Of a stretch of DNA of 64,000 nucleotides, positions 23,983 to 33,293 are shown piece after piece. The notes under the pieces are model-generated. The model was not told where the DNA came from and ran no database searches. It saw nothing but the letters and a program-made list of their open reading frames with translations. The stretch comes from Flavobacteriaceae bacterium (GTDB lineage Bacteria; Bacteroidota; Bacteroidia; Flavobacteriales; Flavobacteriaceae). The stretch spans positions 35,649-99,648 of the forward strand of contig PKDU01000031.1 of the NCBI GenBank assembly GCA_002862705.1, read 5' to 3'. The position numbers were made by a program, and so were the translations under genes. Within the stretch, counting starts at the first letter, position 1. Every line of letters begins with the position of its first letter.

Positions 23983-26469
23983 ATGGACTCTTGCTTAACC
24001 CGCGTATTTATTTTCATACTCCTCACTTTTGGTATTGCTTTTGCTTTTGCAAATACATCAAGTGAACAAAAAACAGGCACCCTTACTGGAAAGGTTTATG
24101 ACGCTGCATTAAATCAGCCTTTACCCTATGTAAATGTGTTGTTGTTGAATGAAGCACGCAAAACCCTAATGGGTACCATTACTGACGAAAATGGATTGTT
24201 TAAAATCGACGGCATTCCTGAAGGGAAGCATATCGTTAGCGTTCAATACATTGGCTTTGAAACCATTGAAAAACCTGTAGTCATTGGCAAACAAATCTAT
24301 AAGGTAGATACGGGAGTATTGTGTCTAATCGAAAGTTTGACCGCCCTCGACGAAGTGGAAGTAATCGCTGAAGTATCAACCATTGAGCAAAAAGTTGACC
24401 GTAAGGTCATCACCATTGGCAAGGACTTGGCAGCAGCCGGAACAGCTTCAGAGCTTATGGTAGGCATCCCCTCTGTAAGTGTTGATCCGCAAAATGGTGC
24501 CATAAGCTTGCGTGGGAATGAAAATGTGCGTGTGCTTGTAGACGGAAGACTCTCCAATATTCCTGCCGCACAATTGCTCAAGCAAATCCCCTCTTCAGCG
24601 ATAAAATCCATTGAGCTCATAACAAACCCCTCAGCCAAATACAATCCAGAGGGCATGAGTGGTATTATAAATATGGTGCTACATAAAAATCAGATGCTTG
24701 GTTTTAATGGATCGCTAAGTGCAAATTGGAGTTATGATATAAATCCTAAATTTAACAGTGGTTTGAATCTCAATTACCGCAACGGAAAGTTTAATCTTTA
24801 TGGAAATTACAGCAATAACTTTTCTAAAAATGATAACAACGGTCATATTAATCGAACAAATAATACGTCTCGACAATTGTTTGAATTTAATGAAGATAGA
24901 TCGTCTCAGATTTTTAAAGTAGGATTGGATTTTTATATGGATGAAAAGAATACCTTATCTGTTTTTACAAGTCTAAACCCTGCCAAAAATAGAAGTCTAG
25001 GTATTTCAAAAGCGTTTTTTGAAAATGATGCTACAAAAGACGAACATCAAATTTTTGATGCTAATGGAACCAACGAATCAACGCAATACAATTTTAATTT
25101 TAAGCATGACTTTGCTAAAGAGGGCAGCAATATTGAATTAGAAGTAGATCACAATTTGTTTGATGAAGACCGCCCAGTTCCATTTGTCTATCCCACAAAC
25201 CCAACGCAAAACTATACCGACCAGAACAAACCAAAAAGAGTGCGAACAACCATCAACTTGGACTATGTGAACCCGCTCACAGAAAAGAGCAAACTGGAGC
25301 TTGGTGCAGAAGCGCGGTTGTTCAACTCATTAATCGAGTTCTCCTCAGACCAATTGCTTCGGGATGAGAACGGTCGGCAAATAACATACCGTGACATTGA
25401 TTTTGATTATACACGCGACATTTATTCTCTCTATGCTACCTATGGTAAGAAACTCGACAAATGGACGTATCAATTTGGACTACGCGCAGAAAGTGTCCGT
25501 GTTGATGCCCTTGCCAAAGAAAACAGCACGGTTTCGGGTACAAGTCAATTGTCCAGTTTTCCATTTGAGAACAACTACACAGAATTGTACCCCTCTATGT
25601 ATGTAACCTATTCACCGACAGCGAAAAAATCCTATCAGTTGAGTTATAGCCGACGTATCGACCGTCCGGGATTGGGACAAATCAATCCAATTAAAGAGTG
25701 GTCTACACCCTTGGTTTCTTCGTACGGAAATCAGGAATTACGCCCTCAATTCACCAATTCGTTTGAGTTGAACTACACCCGGAGGCTAAAGAAAGGCTCT
25801 TTTACAACAGGGGTATTTTACAGGTTTATCAGTGAAGAAATTAACCGTGTGGTTTTGGTTGATAGAGCAGACGTGGGTTCGGGTCGGATTATCATTACAC
25901 ACGATAACTTTGATGATACTTCAGCATTCGGGTTAGAATTATCGTCCAATTATAGGCCTTATAAATGGTGGAGCATCAACGGTAGTTTTGATTTGTTTTC
26001 GCAAACCCAGAAGGGAGTTGCAGAGCGTTTGAGTAAGCCCATTGATACAGCAACCAAAGATGATATTGAGACCATCATCAATACGGTCGATAATGTGGCC
26101 TATAACTTTAGGATGTTTAATAGTTTCACTGCTACCAAAAAACTTAGTTTTACCGCCTTTATGTTTTACCGTGGGCGCAACAAAACATTGCAATTTGATG
26201 TGCTTCCCATGTATTTTGTCAATATAGGTGCACGATTGAATATTTTAAAGGGGAAAGGGAACATAAGTTTGAATTACAACGATATTTTCAACACCATGCG
26301 TTTTGGATTTGAAGGCCGTTTGCCATACCCTCAAAATGGAAGGTTCTATTGGGAGAGTCAAACCATTCAACTCGGATTTAATTACCGATTTGGAAGCAAT
26401 AAATACCAAGCCAGATCACGTAGAGAACGCGATAGTGATGAAAAAAATAGTGGCGGAGGTATGTTCTAA
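23983..26469 (+). CDS. Outer membrane TonB-dependent receptor-like beta-barrel protein
   Basis: The 828-residue product has a signal peptide (about 1-22, ending FAFANTSSEQ), a CarboxypepD_reg-like domain (about 30-112, GKVYDAALNQPLPYVNVLL), a plug-like region (about 120-220, IPSVSVDPQNGAISLRGNENVRVLVDGRLS) and a long C-terminal barrel of the outer-membrane beta-barrel (OMP_b-brl_3) type. It ends in an arginine-rich tail (RSRRERDSDEKNSGGGMF), unusual because most barrels end in an aromatic residue. Ligand unknown; no SusD-like partner adjacent. The last four bases overlap ribB. Confidence 0.87.
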   Translation: MDSCLTRVFIFILLTFGIAFAFANTSSEQKTGTLTGKVYDAALNQPLPYVNVLLLNEARKTLMGTITDENGLFKIDGIPEGKHIVSVQYIGFETIEKPVVIGKQIYKVDTGVLCLIESLTALDEVEVIAEVSTIEQKVDRKVITIGKDLAAAGTASELMVGIPSVSVDPQNGAISLRGNENVRVLVDGRLSNIPAAQLLKQIPSSAIKSIELITNPSAKYNPEGMSGIINMVLHKNQMLGFNGSLSANWSYDINPKFNSGLNLNYRNGKFNLYGNYSNNFSKNDNNGHINRTNNTSRQLFEFNEDRSSQIFKVGLDFYMDEKNTLSVFTSLNPAKNRSLGISKAFFENDATKDEHQIFDANGTNESTQYNFNFKHDFAKEGSNIELEVDHNLFDEDRPVPFVYPTNPTQNYTDQNKPKRVRTTINLDYVNPLTEKSKLELGAEARLFNSLIEFSSDQLLRDENGRQITYRDIDFDYTRDIYSLYATYGKKLDKWTYQFGLRAESVRVDALAKENSTVSGTSQLSSFPFENNYTELYPSMYVTYSPTAKKSYQLSYSRRIDRPGLGQINPIKEWSTPLVSSYGNQELRPQFTNSFELNYTRRLKKGSFTTGVFYRFISEEINRVVLVDRADVGSGRIIITHDNFDDTSAFGLELSSNYRPYKWWSINGSFDLFSQTQKGVAERLSKPIDTATKDDIETIINTVDNVAYNFRMFNSFTATKKLSFTAFMFYRGRNKTLQFDVLPMYFVNIGARLNILKGKGNISLNYNDIFNTMRFGFEGRLPYPQNGRFYWESQTIQLGFNYRFGSNKYQARSRRERDSDEKNSGGGMF

Positions 26470-27581
26470 TAATTCTCGTAAGAAACAATCTGTAATCCAT
26501 AGCCAGACATGCCCACACGTTTGATTTTATCGCTGTTGGACAACAATTTGATGTTGCTGATGCCTACGGCGTGAATCATTTGTGCGCCAATACCAAAATC
26601 CTTTTCATCCAATTTAGGTGCACGCAACGCAGCTTCTCCCTTAAGCGCCTTGATTTGCTCTAGTAGCTTGTTGGCAGGTTGCAATTGGTTGATAAAAATT
26701 ATAGCACCTTTTCCTTCTTCCCGAATGCGTTTAAAGATTTTGTCAAGGGTGTTTTCACTCTTTTGATTTAGAATGCTAGCCAATTCACTGTTCAACTGAT
26801 GCGTGTGTACTCTTGTGAGCACGGCTTCGTCTTTGTCCCAACTGCCAAGGGTAAGCGCTATGTGTATTTGATTGTTGGTGTTTTGATGATAAGCACGAAG
26901 CCTAAAACCTCCGTGATTGGTCTCTATTTCAAAATCCTCTTGTAATTCAATAAGACTGTCGTGTTTCATGCGATAGCTTACCAAGTCTTCAATGGAGATT
27001 AATTTTAAGTCAAAAGCTTTAGCAATTTTTTGAAGTTGGGGCATACGCGCCATGGTGCCATCTTCGTTCATGATTTCCACAATAACCCCAGCCGGTTGGA
27101 AACCAGCCAAACGCGCCATGTCAATTGCTGCCTCTGTGTGGCCTGTACGACGCAATACGCCACCCTCTTTAGCAGCCAATGGGAATATGTGCCCTGGTCT
27201 TAAAAAATCCTCTGATTTGGCATCTGGATTGATGAGCCTACGCACCGTTTTTGCCCGGTCGGTAACGGAAATACCAGATGTAACGCCTTCTCCTTTTAGG
27301 TCGATTGAGACCGTAAAAGCAGTTCCCATGGGATCTGTGTTGTTACTTGCCATCGGATATAGATCCAATTCTTTACTGCGTTGTTCTGTTATGGGCGTAC
27401 ATATCAGCCCCCGACCTTCCTTTGCCATAAAGTTGATCATTTCAGGTGTAACCATTTCAGCAGCGCCAACAAAATCACCTTCGTTTTCTCGATTTTCGTC
27501 ATCCACGATGATTACAACCTTCCCGTTTCTGATGTCTTCAATTGCTGCCTCAACACTATCCAATCGAATGCTATTTTCCAT
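26466..27581 (-). CDS. ribB: 3,4-dihydroxy-2-butanone-4-phosphate synthase with degenerate GTP cyclohydrolase II domain
   Basis: Riboflavin biosynthesis enzyme that converts ribulose 5-phosphate to the four-carbon precursor. Residues 1-200 hold the intact synthase with DDENRENEGD (27-36), the GLICTPIT segment and GVLRRTGHTEAAIDMARLAG. Residues from about 207 to 371 align with RibA, but the zinc-binding cysteines and the catalytic motif of GTP cyclohydrolase II are missing (the equivalent region reads RVHTHQLNSELASIL), so that half is probably inactive. The start overlaps the end of the lptF/G gene by 11 bases, placing ribB last in the ftsK-lolA-lpt operon. Confidence 0.92.
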   Translation of the reverse strand: MENSIRLDSVEAAIEDIRNGKVVIIVDDENRENEGDFVGAAEMVTPEMINFMAKEGRGLICTPITEQRSKELDLYPMASNNTDPMGTAFTVSIDLKGEGVTSGISVTDRAKTVRRLINPDAKSEDFLRPGHIFPLAAKEGGVLRRTGHTEAAIDMARLAGFQPAGVIVEIMNEDGTMARMPQLQKIAKAFDLKLISIEDLVSYRMKHDSLIELQEDFEIETNHGGFRLRAYHQNTNNQIHIALTLGSWDKDEAVLTRVHTHQLNSELASILNQKSENTLDKIFKRIREEGKGAIIFINQLQPANKLLEQIKALKGEAALRAPKLDEKDFGIGAQMIHAVGISNIKLLSNSDKIKRVGMSGYGLQIVSYENY

Positions 27582-29016
27582 AGTTCAATTTTTTCATTAA
27601 CAATACAAAGGGCATTTTAATCTTTAATTTTAAACGCTCCAAATCAAATACAGATTTGTCTCTGCTGGCACGGACGGTGGCTACTAAACCAACAAGCGTC
27701 AACACGATTGAAATTAGCCATGCACCCAAAAACGGATGTAAGCTTCCATCTTCAGCGCTGTTTTTGAATAGCGTTCCTGCAAAGTGATAGGTTAAGAAAA
27801 TGACGAGTGCCACAACAATGGGCAATCCAAATCCGCCTTTTCTAATGATGGCACCAAGGGGTGCACCGACAAAAAATAACATGATTGCAGCATAGGCATT
27901 GACAAATTTATCATCACGCCACAAGCGGTGCAGGTTAATGACCTTCTCTCGAACAAAAAATAATTGTTTTTGATTGCTAAAGCTGTTTAGCTGCATGTTG
28001 ATGTTGTTTTTTGCTGCGGATAATATTCGCAGCTTTTGACTTGTGTTAAAATTATCTAAAAAGGGTTCTGCTCCTTCAAAGCTACGTTGCGCTTGGGCTG
28101 TTTTAAGTCTGTTGACAGATTTAATCCCAGTCCGTAAATATACCGTATTTGCAAAACCTTGAATTTCCGAAACAAAGCGAACAGAAAGCGAATCGATACT
28201 CTCAGAAAGTTCAGCGATATTTTGCATTTTGTAGGTGTTGTTATAACTGGTTTCGTTCAAATCAACATCGTTAAATGAACGCAAGTCAATATTCATGGTA
28301 TACTGTTGAAAAGCTATTCTGTTGTGCGGAACTTTTTCCTTATTCTTCTTTTGCTTTACTTCTTCGTATCGATATCCATCATAAAGCACCAATTGTAAGC
28401 CTTCTTGCAGCTCGTCACTTTTTAATTCACCTCTTTCCGCCTTAATCACAATGCGATTTATCTTATCAATAGATTTTTCGTGAATGATGACATCTTCCAA
28501 GAGTTTGTCATTTTCGCCATACTTACGACCTACTTTGATGTTGCTTTCGCCTATGTCGTTAAACATGCCCTCTGTAATGGCCAGTGCCGGTCGCATTTTA
28601 GATAGATTTTTTCTGAGGTTATAGGTTTTGAATTCCGCTAAAGGAATGACCGTATTGGAAACATAAAAAGTTGCCAAACACGCTATACTGTTTACAATAA
28701 TCAACGGTCGCATGGCACGCATAAGCGATATGCCAGCCGATTTCATAGCGGCAAATTCGTAGCGTTCAGCAAAGTTGCCAAAGGTCATGATGGAGGCTAA
28801 CAATATGGTTAGCGGCAGCACCAATGGAATGAGCTTGGGGGAGTAGTACAATAGAAACCGTAACAATACACTTACGTCAAGGCCTTTGCCTGCAAACTCG
28901 TCTATGAATACCCAAACCGTTTGGATGATGAAAATAAACATCAAAATAAAAAAGAAACTCACCAAGACAGTGAGGTAACTTTTTAGAATATAACGATCTA
29001 GCAGCGAAATTTTCAT
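27571..29016 (-). CDS. LptF/LptG family permease
   Basis: Inner membrane component of the lipopolysaccharide export complex. The 481-residue product has three N-terminal helices (about 10-30, 50-75 and 98-120), a large periplasmic beta-jellyroll region (about 125-380), and three C-terminal helices (about 382-400, 408-425 and 435-455), the arrangement of LptF and LptG. The motif FGNFAERYEFAAMKSAGISLMR marks the coupling helix. Sequence alone does not separate F from G. One-base overlap with lolA. Confidence 0.93.
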   Translation of the reverse strand: MKISLLDRYILKSYLTVLVSFFFILMFIFIIQTVWVFIDEFAGKGLDVSVLLRFLLYYSPKLIPLVLPLTILLASIMTFGNFAERYEFAAMKSAGISLMRAMRPLIIVNSIACLATFYVSNTVIPLAEFKTYNLRKNLSKMRPALAITEGMFNDIGESNIKVGRKYGENDKLLEDVIIHEKSIDKINRIVIKAERGELKSDELQEGLQLVLYDGYRYEEVKQKKNKEKVPHNRIAFQQYTMNIDLRSFNDVDLNETSYNNTYKMQNIAELSESIDSLSVRFVSEIQGFANTVYLRTGIKSVNRLKTAQAQRSFEGAEPFLDNFNTSQKLRILSAAKNNINMQLNSFSNQKQLFFVREKVINLHRLWRDDKFVNAYAAIMLFFVGAPLGAIIRKGGFGLPIVVALVIFLTYHFAGTLFKNSAEDGSLHPFLGAWLISIVLTLVGLVATVRASRDKSVFDLERLKLKIKMPFVLLMKKLNYGK

Positions 29017-29657
29017 TAAAACCTATCGATGTAGTAATTTGGATAATCTGATGCTGAAAACACAAATGTATTTGTTGGAATTTCAACATTGGATTTAAAA
29101 GAACCTATGGTAAGCGTTGTTTCTGTTCCATCATTGCCAACCTCAATGAGCTTGTAAATTTGTTTTGTTCTGGTGTCTATGCCAAGCAGTAAATAGGAAG
29201 CCTGCGCATAGGTGTCAATGGGAGTAAGCTTGATGTATTGAATTTTTCTTCCGCCATATAGAGGCTGTGTAATGTCCCATTCAAAACGATAGCCTTTCTT
29301 GTAGAAAGAAAATATTTTGGAAGGACTTAAGCCCTCGTCAAAACCGTCGCTTAAGGGTTCAATAAGTACTTCCTCATTCTCTGGATTTATGGTGTGTTTG
29401 TTGGTGCCATCACTCAGTTGCTCAATGCCCATAAGCTTGAGTAGGTAGGCGTCTCCTTCAATTATTAGCGAACCCTTTTCTTTTTGTTGAATCAGTTCTT
29501 TGCGATTGACCAATTCGTATGTAAAAGTGATTGAAATATTATCGAATTGTGCCAAGGATTCAGATACTTCATCTAGCAATGCTTCGGCGCGTTGCGCTTG
29601 CGCAAACGCTATACCACTGAGGAGTAGGACACTAAATAGTTTAATTTGCTTTTTCAT
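29016..29657 (-). CDS. LolA-like outer-membrane lipoprotein carrier
   Basis: Periplasmic chaperone that moves lipoproteins to the outer membrane. The 213-residue product has a signal peptide (MKKQIKLFSVLLLSGIAFAQAQ) and the LolA layout: YLLKLMGIEQLSDGTNKHTINPENEEVLI, then a C-terminal IKLTPIDTYAQASYLLLGIDTRTKQIYKLIE strand region. Its start overlaps ftsK by 17 bases. Order ftsK-lolA-lptF/G-ribB is typical of flavobacteria. Confidence 0.92.
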   Translation of the reverse strand: MKKQIKLFSVLLLSGIAFAQAQRAEALLDEVSESLAQFDNISITFTYELVNRKELIQQKEKGSLIIEGDAYLLKLMGIEQLSDGTNKHTINPENEEVLIEPLSDGFDEGLSPSKIFSFYKKGYRFEWDITQPLYGGRKIQYIKLTPIDTYAQASYLLLGIDTRTKQIYKLIEVGNDGTETTLTIGSFKSNVEIPTNTFVFSASDYPNYYIDRF

Positions 29658-31929
29658 TTTCTAAAAATTCATGGAGCGAAATAACATCTCTATACATTAC
29701 CTCACGTGCTTTGCTTCCTTCAAATGGACCAACAATGCCGGCAGCTTCTAACTGATCAATGATGCGACCTGCTCTGTTGTAGCCCAGCTTAAGCTTGCGT
29801 TGCAAAAGCGATGCCGAACCTTGTTGTGCATTCACAACTACTTCGGCCGCCTCTCTAAAAATGGGGTCTCTGTCTTCAATATTGTTATCGGTACTGGTGC
29901 TGCTTTCTTCAGAAGTATATTCTGGCAATAGATGCGCATCGGGATAGGCGCGTTGTGCTCCAATAAAATCTGTAAGTTTTTCTACTTCGGGGGTATCTAC
30001 AAAGGCACATTGCAGTCTGATCAAATTATTTCCTTGCGTAAACAGCATATCCCCACGACCTATGAGTTGATCTGCGCCACCACTGTCTAAAATGGTGCGG
30101 GAATCTACTTTTGACGTTACCCTAAAGGCAATACGTGCTGGGAAGTTGGCTTTTATCAAGCCCGTAATCACATTTACAGACGGGCGCTGGGTGGCAATGA
30201 TCAAATGTATACCAATTGCCCTAGCAAGCTGTGCGAGGCGCGCAATGGGTGTTTCCACTTCCTTGCCTGCCGTCATAATCAAATCGGCAAATTCATCAAT
30301 GACCAAAACGATGTAGGGGAGGTATGCATGACCCTCGTGTGGGTTTAGCCTACGATCTTTAAACTTGGTGTTGTATTCCTTTATGTTGCGGCACATGGCA
30401 GATTTGAGCATGTCATAGCGCTTGTCCATTTCAATACAAAGTGAATTTAAGGTATTGATGACTTGTTTGTTGTCTGTGATGATGGCCTCCTCGACGTCGG
30501 GGAGCTTTGCCAAATAGTGACGTTCAATTTTATTAAAAAGGGTTAGTTCCACTTTCTTTGGATCAACCAATACAAATTTTATTTCTGCGGGATGCTTTTT
30601 ATACAACAGCGAGGTGAGTATCGCATTTAGGCCAACAGACTTCCCCTGTCCAGTAGCACCTGCCATAAGCAAGTGGGGCATTTTGGCTAGATCGACTACG
30701 AAGGTTTCATTGCTGATGGTTTTTCCAAGTGCAAGGGGCAGCTCCATTTCCGCTTCCTGAAACTTTTTTGCCAAAATCACCGAACGCATGGATACTATGG
30801 TTGCGTTTTTATTTGGCACCTCGATACCCACAGTTCCTTTTCCAGGGATGGGCGCAATAATACGAATGCCCAAGGCTGAAAGCGAAAGTGCAATATCGTC
30901 CTCTAGATTTTTGATTTTTGACACGCGCACACCAGCAGCTGGGACTATCTCATAGAGCGTTACCGTTGGTCCAATGGTAGCCTTGATGTCGGCTATGCCA
31001 ATTTGATAGTTTTTTAGGGTGTCAACAATTCGTTCTTTGTTTTCCTCTAGTTCCTGTTCGTTTATCGTGATGCCTTCGTGCGGATAGCTTTTTAGTAAGG
31101 ACTCTGTCGGAGAGCGGAAGTTTTTCAGTTCAAGTGTTGGGTCTACTTCACCAAAGTCTGCAACCAATTTCTTGGCTTTTTTCACTACCTCATCCTCCTC
31201 TGTAGTTTCTAGCGAAAGTTTGATTTCATCTTCCGCCTTGTCTGCTTTTTTCTTTGGTGTGGGCACAGCGGCTTTGGGCGGAGCTGCTGCTTCTTTTTCT
31301 TCCGCTACATCAAAAACAACTTGTGCAGGCTCTTCTGTTTCTTTAAGAGCTTGGGTGTCGTCTTCAGTTTTACTCGTCTTAGGCTTAAATAGTTTAATTT
31401 CTTCGGGTTTCCATTTGAATTGATAGACCAAAAAGGCAATAAAAAAGAGCAGCAATAAGCTAACCACCCCAAATGGACCGATGTATTGGACCATAAAAAG
31501 ATTGCTTTCATAACCGATGATACCGCTCAATAGTGGGTTTTGTGGAAACAGGAGTGCCATACCCACGGCAAGCCATAGTGAGAGGATGAGTGTCCACATC
31601 CATCTCGACGCTAATTTGTTGGTGGCGGTGTTGAGAAAGTGGCTTATGCCTGTCACAAGCAGCATAAGGGCCATGGCAAAGGCGCCAATTCCCAATCCTT
31701 GGTATATAAACAGGTGGCTTAGGCTAGCTCCGAGTTTTCGAATGCTGTTTTCAACAACCACATCTCTATTGCCCAAGGCATCAAGTGCACTTTGGTCAGC
31801 TTTCCAAGAACCAAAAAAAGAGATAAAAGCAATCAAAAGCAAAACCGAGAAGAGAATACAAAACGCACCCCAAACAATTTGCTGTTGTCTACTTAATGCT
31901 TTGATGCGAAATTTAGCTTTGCTCACCAT
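29641..31929 (-). CDS. ftsK: FtsK/SpoIIIE DNA translocase
   Basis: Hexameric ATP-driven DNA pump at the division septum. The 762-residue product has four N-terminal membrane helices (about 18-40, 78-97, 111-128 and 150-170), a charged Glu/Lys/Ala-rich linker (about 175-260), the alpha/beta motor with Walker A GATGQGKS (424-431), Walker B YIVLVIDEFADLIM, and a C-terminal gamma winged helix (LLQRKLKLGYNRAGRIIDQLEAAGIVG) that reads orientation sequences. Shorter linker than E. coli FtsK, normal for Bacteroidota. First gene of the ftsK-lolA-lpt-ribB operon. Confidence 0.97.
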   Translation of the reverse strand: MVSKAKFRIKALSRQQQIVWGAFCILFSVLLLIAFISFFGSWKADQSALDALGNRDVVVENSIRKLGASLSHLFIYQGLGIGAFAMALMLLVTGISHFLNTATNKLASRWMWTLILSLWLAVGMALLFPQNPLLSGIIGYESNLFMVQYIGPFGVVSLLLLFFIAFLVYQFKWKPEEIKLFKPKTSKTEDDTQALKETEEPAQVVFDVAEEKEAAAPPKAAVPTPKKKADKAEDEIKLSLETTEEDEVVKKAKKLVADFGEVDPTLELKNFRSPTESLLKSYPHEGITINEQELEENKERIVDTLKNYQIGIADIKATIGPTVTLYEIVPAAGVRVSKIKNLEDDIALSLSALGIRIIAPIPGKGTVGIEVPNKNATIVSMRSVILAKKFQEAEMELPLALGKTISNETFVVDLAKMPHLLMAGATGQGKSVGLNAILTSLLYKKHPAEIKFVLVDPKKVELTLFNKIERHYLAKLPDVEEAIITDNKQVINTLNSLCIEMDKRYDMLKSAMCRNIKEYNTKFKDRRLNPHEGHAYLPYIVLVIDEFADLIMTAGKEVETPIARLAQLARAIGIHLIIATQRPSVNVITGLIKANFPARIAFRVTSKVDSRTILDSGGADQLIGRGDMLFTQGNNLIRLQCAFVDTPEVEKLTDFIGAQRAYPDAHLLPEYTSEESSTSTDNNIEDRDPIFREAAEVVVNAQQGSASLLQRKLKLGYNRAGRIIDQLEAAGIVGPFEGSKAREVMYRDVISLHEFLENEKAN

Positions 31930-31954
31930 AATTTACGTATCAAAAATACAATAA

Positions 31955-31982
31955 AAAAACCCGATAAAACTATCGGGTTTTT
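31955..31982. terminator. Rho-independent terminator between DUF6952 and ftsK genes
   Basis: CCCGATA-AAAC-TATCGGG stem with flanking A- and T-tracts that extend the pairing by five. It ends the peroxiredoxin-thioredoxin-DUF6952 transcript on the minus strand just upstream of ftsK. Confidence 0.88.
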
Positions 31983-32000
31983 GTTCTAATGTTGTGGGCT

Positions 32001-32258
32001 TTATTTGTCTATTGACCCAAGCACGCGTTTCATAAAATCATTTAGCGCTTCTTTGGGCGCAGCCCCTTCTTGTATCATCTTATTCACTTCAAGGGCGCCG
32101 TACATATTTGAAATAAGCTCCCCGATAACATCAAGTTCCGCTTCCTTGAGTGAAGCCACTTCAGTTAGTGACTCTAAGGTTTCTGCAGCTTCCACCACAA
32201 AATCTTCGTCGTTTTCCTGAATGAATTCAGTGAGGTGTTTAATTATCGGTAGCTTCAT
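32001..32258 (-). CDS. DUF6952 family protein
   Basis: I choose the ATG at 32258, giving an 85-residue acidic protein beginning MKLPIIKHLTEFIQEND and ending MKRVLGSIDK; the longer open frame upstream only reads through the thioredoxin gene. The AELDVIGELISNMYGALEVNKMIQ segment is the family core. No signal or membrane helix. Its start overlaps the thioredoxin gene by 20 bases, a tight coupling that recurs in flavobacteria and suggests a cytosolic accessory role with the peroxiredoxin pair. Function unknown. Confidence 0.85.
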   Translation of the reverse strand: MKLPIIKHLTEFIQENDEDFVVEAAETLESLTEVASLKEAELDVIGELISNMYGALEVNKMIQEGAAPKEALNDFMKRVLGSIDK

Positions 32259-32553
32259 TAACAAAAGATTGCAATACGTCAAGTTTGTTTGTCTGCACTT
32301 GATTGACAAATGCGCCGCCTTTGAAAGCAGCAAATGTGGGTAAGTTATCCACGTTTGCAAGCTTTCGAGATGCTGGATTTTTTTCTGCATCAACCAACAT
32401 AAAATATGCATTTGGGTTGTCAGCAGCCATCTTTTTAAACTTTGGCTTCATGATGCGGCAATTGCCACACCAACCCGCAGAATACTGTACCAAAACAGTA
32501 TCATGTGCTGCCAAAACTTCCGCTAGGTTATCGTCAGTTAGCTCGTTTACCAT
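32239..32553 (-). CDS. Thioredoxin family protein
   Basis: Small cytosolic dithiol oxidoreductase, 104 residues. Active site YSAGWCGNCRIMKP puts the redox pair at Cys29 and Cys32, with Gly-Asn between instead of the usual Gly-Pro, which should alter redox potential. The cis-proline loop reads NVDNLPTFAAF. Lies one base after the peroxiredoxin gene, so a dedicated reductant for it is the natural inference. Confidence 0.94.
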   Translation of the reverse strand: MVNELTDDNLAEVLAAHDTVLVQYSAGWCGNCRIMKPKFKKMAADNPNAYFMLVDAEKNPASRKLANVDNLPTFAAFKGGAFVNQVQTNKLDVLQSFVNEATDN

Positions 32554-32554
32554 C

Positions 32555-33193
32555 TTATTTCTTGCTTAGGTACTCGGCTACGCTGTCGCTAGATTCGCTG
32601 ATGGCTTCACTGCCTTCTTCCCAGTTTGCAGGACAAACTTCGCCGTGCTTCTGGTTGTGTGCTAGTGCATCAACGATTCTGATAAATTCACCCACATTAC
32701 GCCCGATGGGTTTGTTGTTAACCCCTTCGTGCTGCACAATACCGTCTTCGTCGATAAGGTAAGTGGCGCGATTTGGTACGTTATCACCTTCCATGATGAC
32801 AGCATCATATTCGTCGCTGTATACATGATTTTCTCCGTCTAAAATACCTAGCACAGTTGATAAATTACGGTTGCTGTCTGCAAGCAGGTTGTACGTAACG
32901 CCTTCAATACCGCCGTTGTCTTTTGGTGTGCTTAGCCAAGCAAAGTGTACTTCTGCCGTGTCACAAGATGCACCAATAACAATAGTGTTGCGCTTCTCAA
33001 ATTCAGGAAGTGCCTCTTGGAAGGCGTGTAATTCTGTTGGACATACGTACGTGAAATCTTTTGGGTACCAGAACAACAATACTTTTTTCTTGTTGTTTAC
33101 GGCTTCTTCAAGCACATTTATCTGAATGGTGTCGCCCATTTCGTTCATTGCGTTTACAGTTAAATCGGGGAATTTTTTTCCTACAATAGCCAT
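32555..33193 (-). CDS. 2-Cys peroxiredoxin (AhpC/Prx1 type)
   Basis: Reduces hydrogen peroxide and organic peroxides in the cytosol. The 212-residue product has the peroxidatic cysteine in DFTYVCPTELHAF (Cys51) and the resolving cysteine in GEVCPANW (Cys187), marking a typical 2-Cys enzyme. The C-terminal YLSKK tail resembles the YF-type end of Prx1 enzymes. Leads the operon with thioredoxin and DUF6952. No AhpF gene is adjacent. Confidence 0.96.
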   Translation of the reverse strand: MAIVGKKFPDLTVNAMNEMGDTIQINVLEEAVNNKKKVLLFWYPKDFTYVCPTELHAFQEALPEFEKRNTIVIGASCDTAEVHFAWLSTPKDNGGIEGVTYNLLADSNRNLSTVLGILDGENHVYSDEYDAVIMEGDNVPNRATYLIDEDGIVQHEGVNNKPIGRNVGEFIRIVDALAHNQKHGEVCPANWEEGSEAISESSDSVAEYLSKK

Positions 33194-33218
33194 AATATGT
33201 TGTTTTTAAATTATGTCC

Positions 33219-33226
33219 AAAACTAA
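33219..33226 (-). promoter_or_regulatory. Putative -7 promoter box for peroxiredoxin operon
   Basis: Reads TAGTTTTG on the minus strand, an exact TAnnTTTG match 25 bases before the peroxiredoxin ATG at 33193. Confidence 0.5.
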
Positions 33227-33293
33227 GCAATTAAGTAGCACTATTGGACTTCCCATATTTTTATTATCTATTAAATGATAATAAATGCTGATG

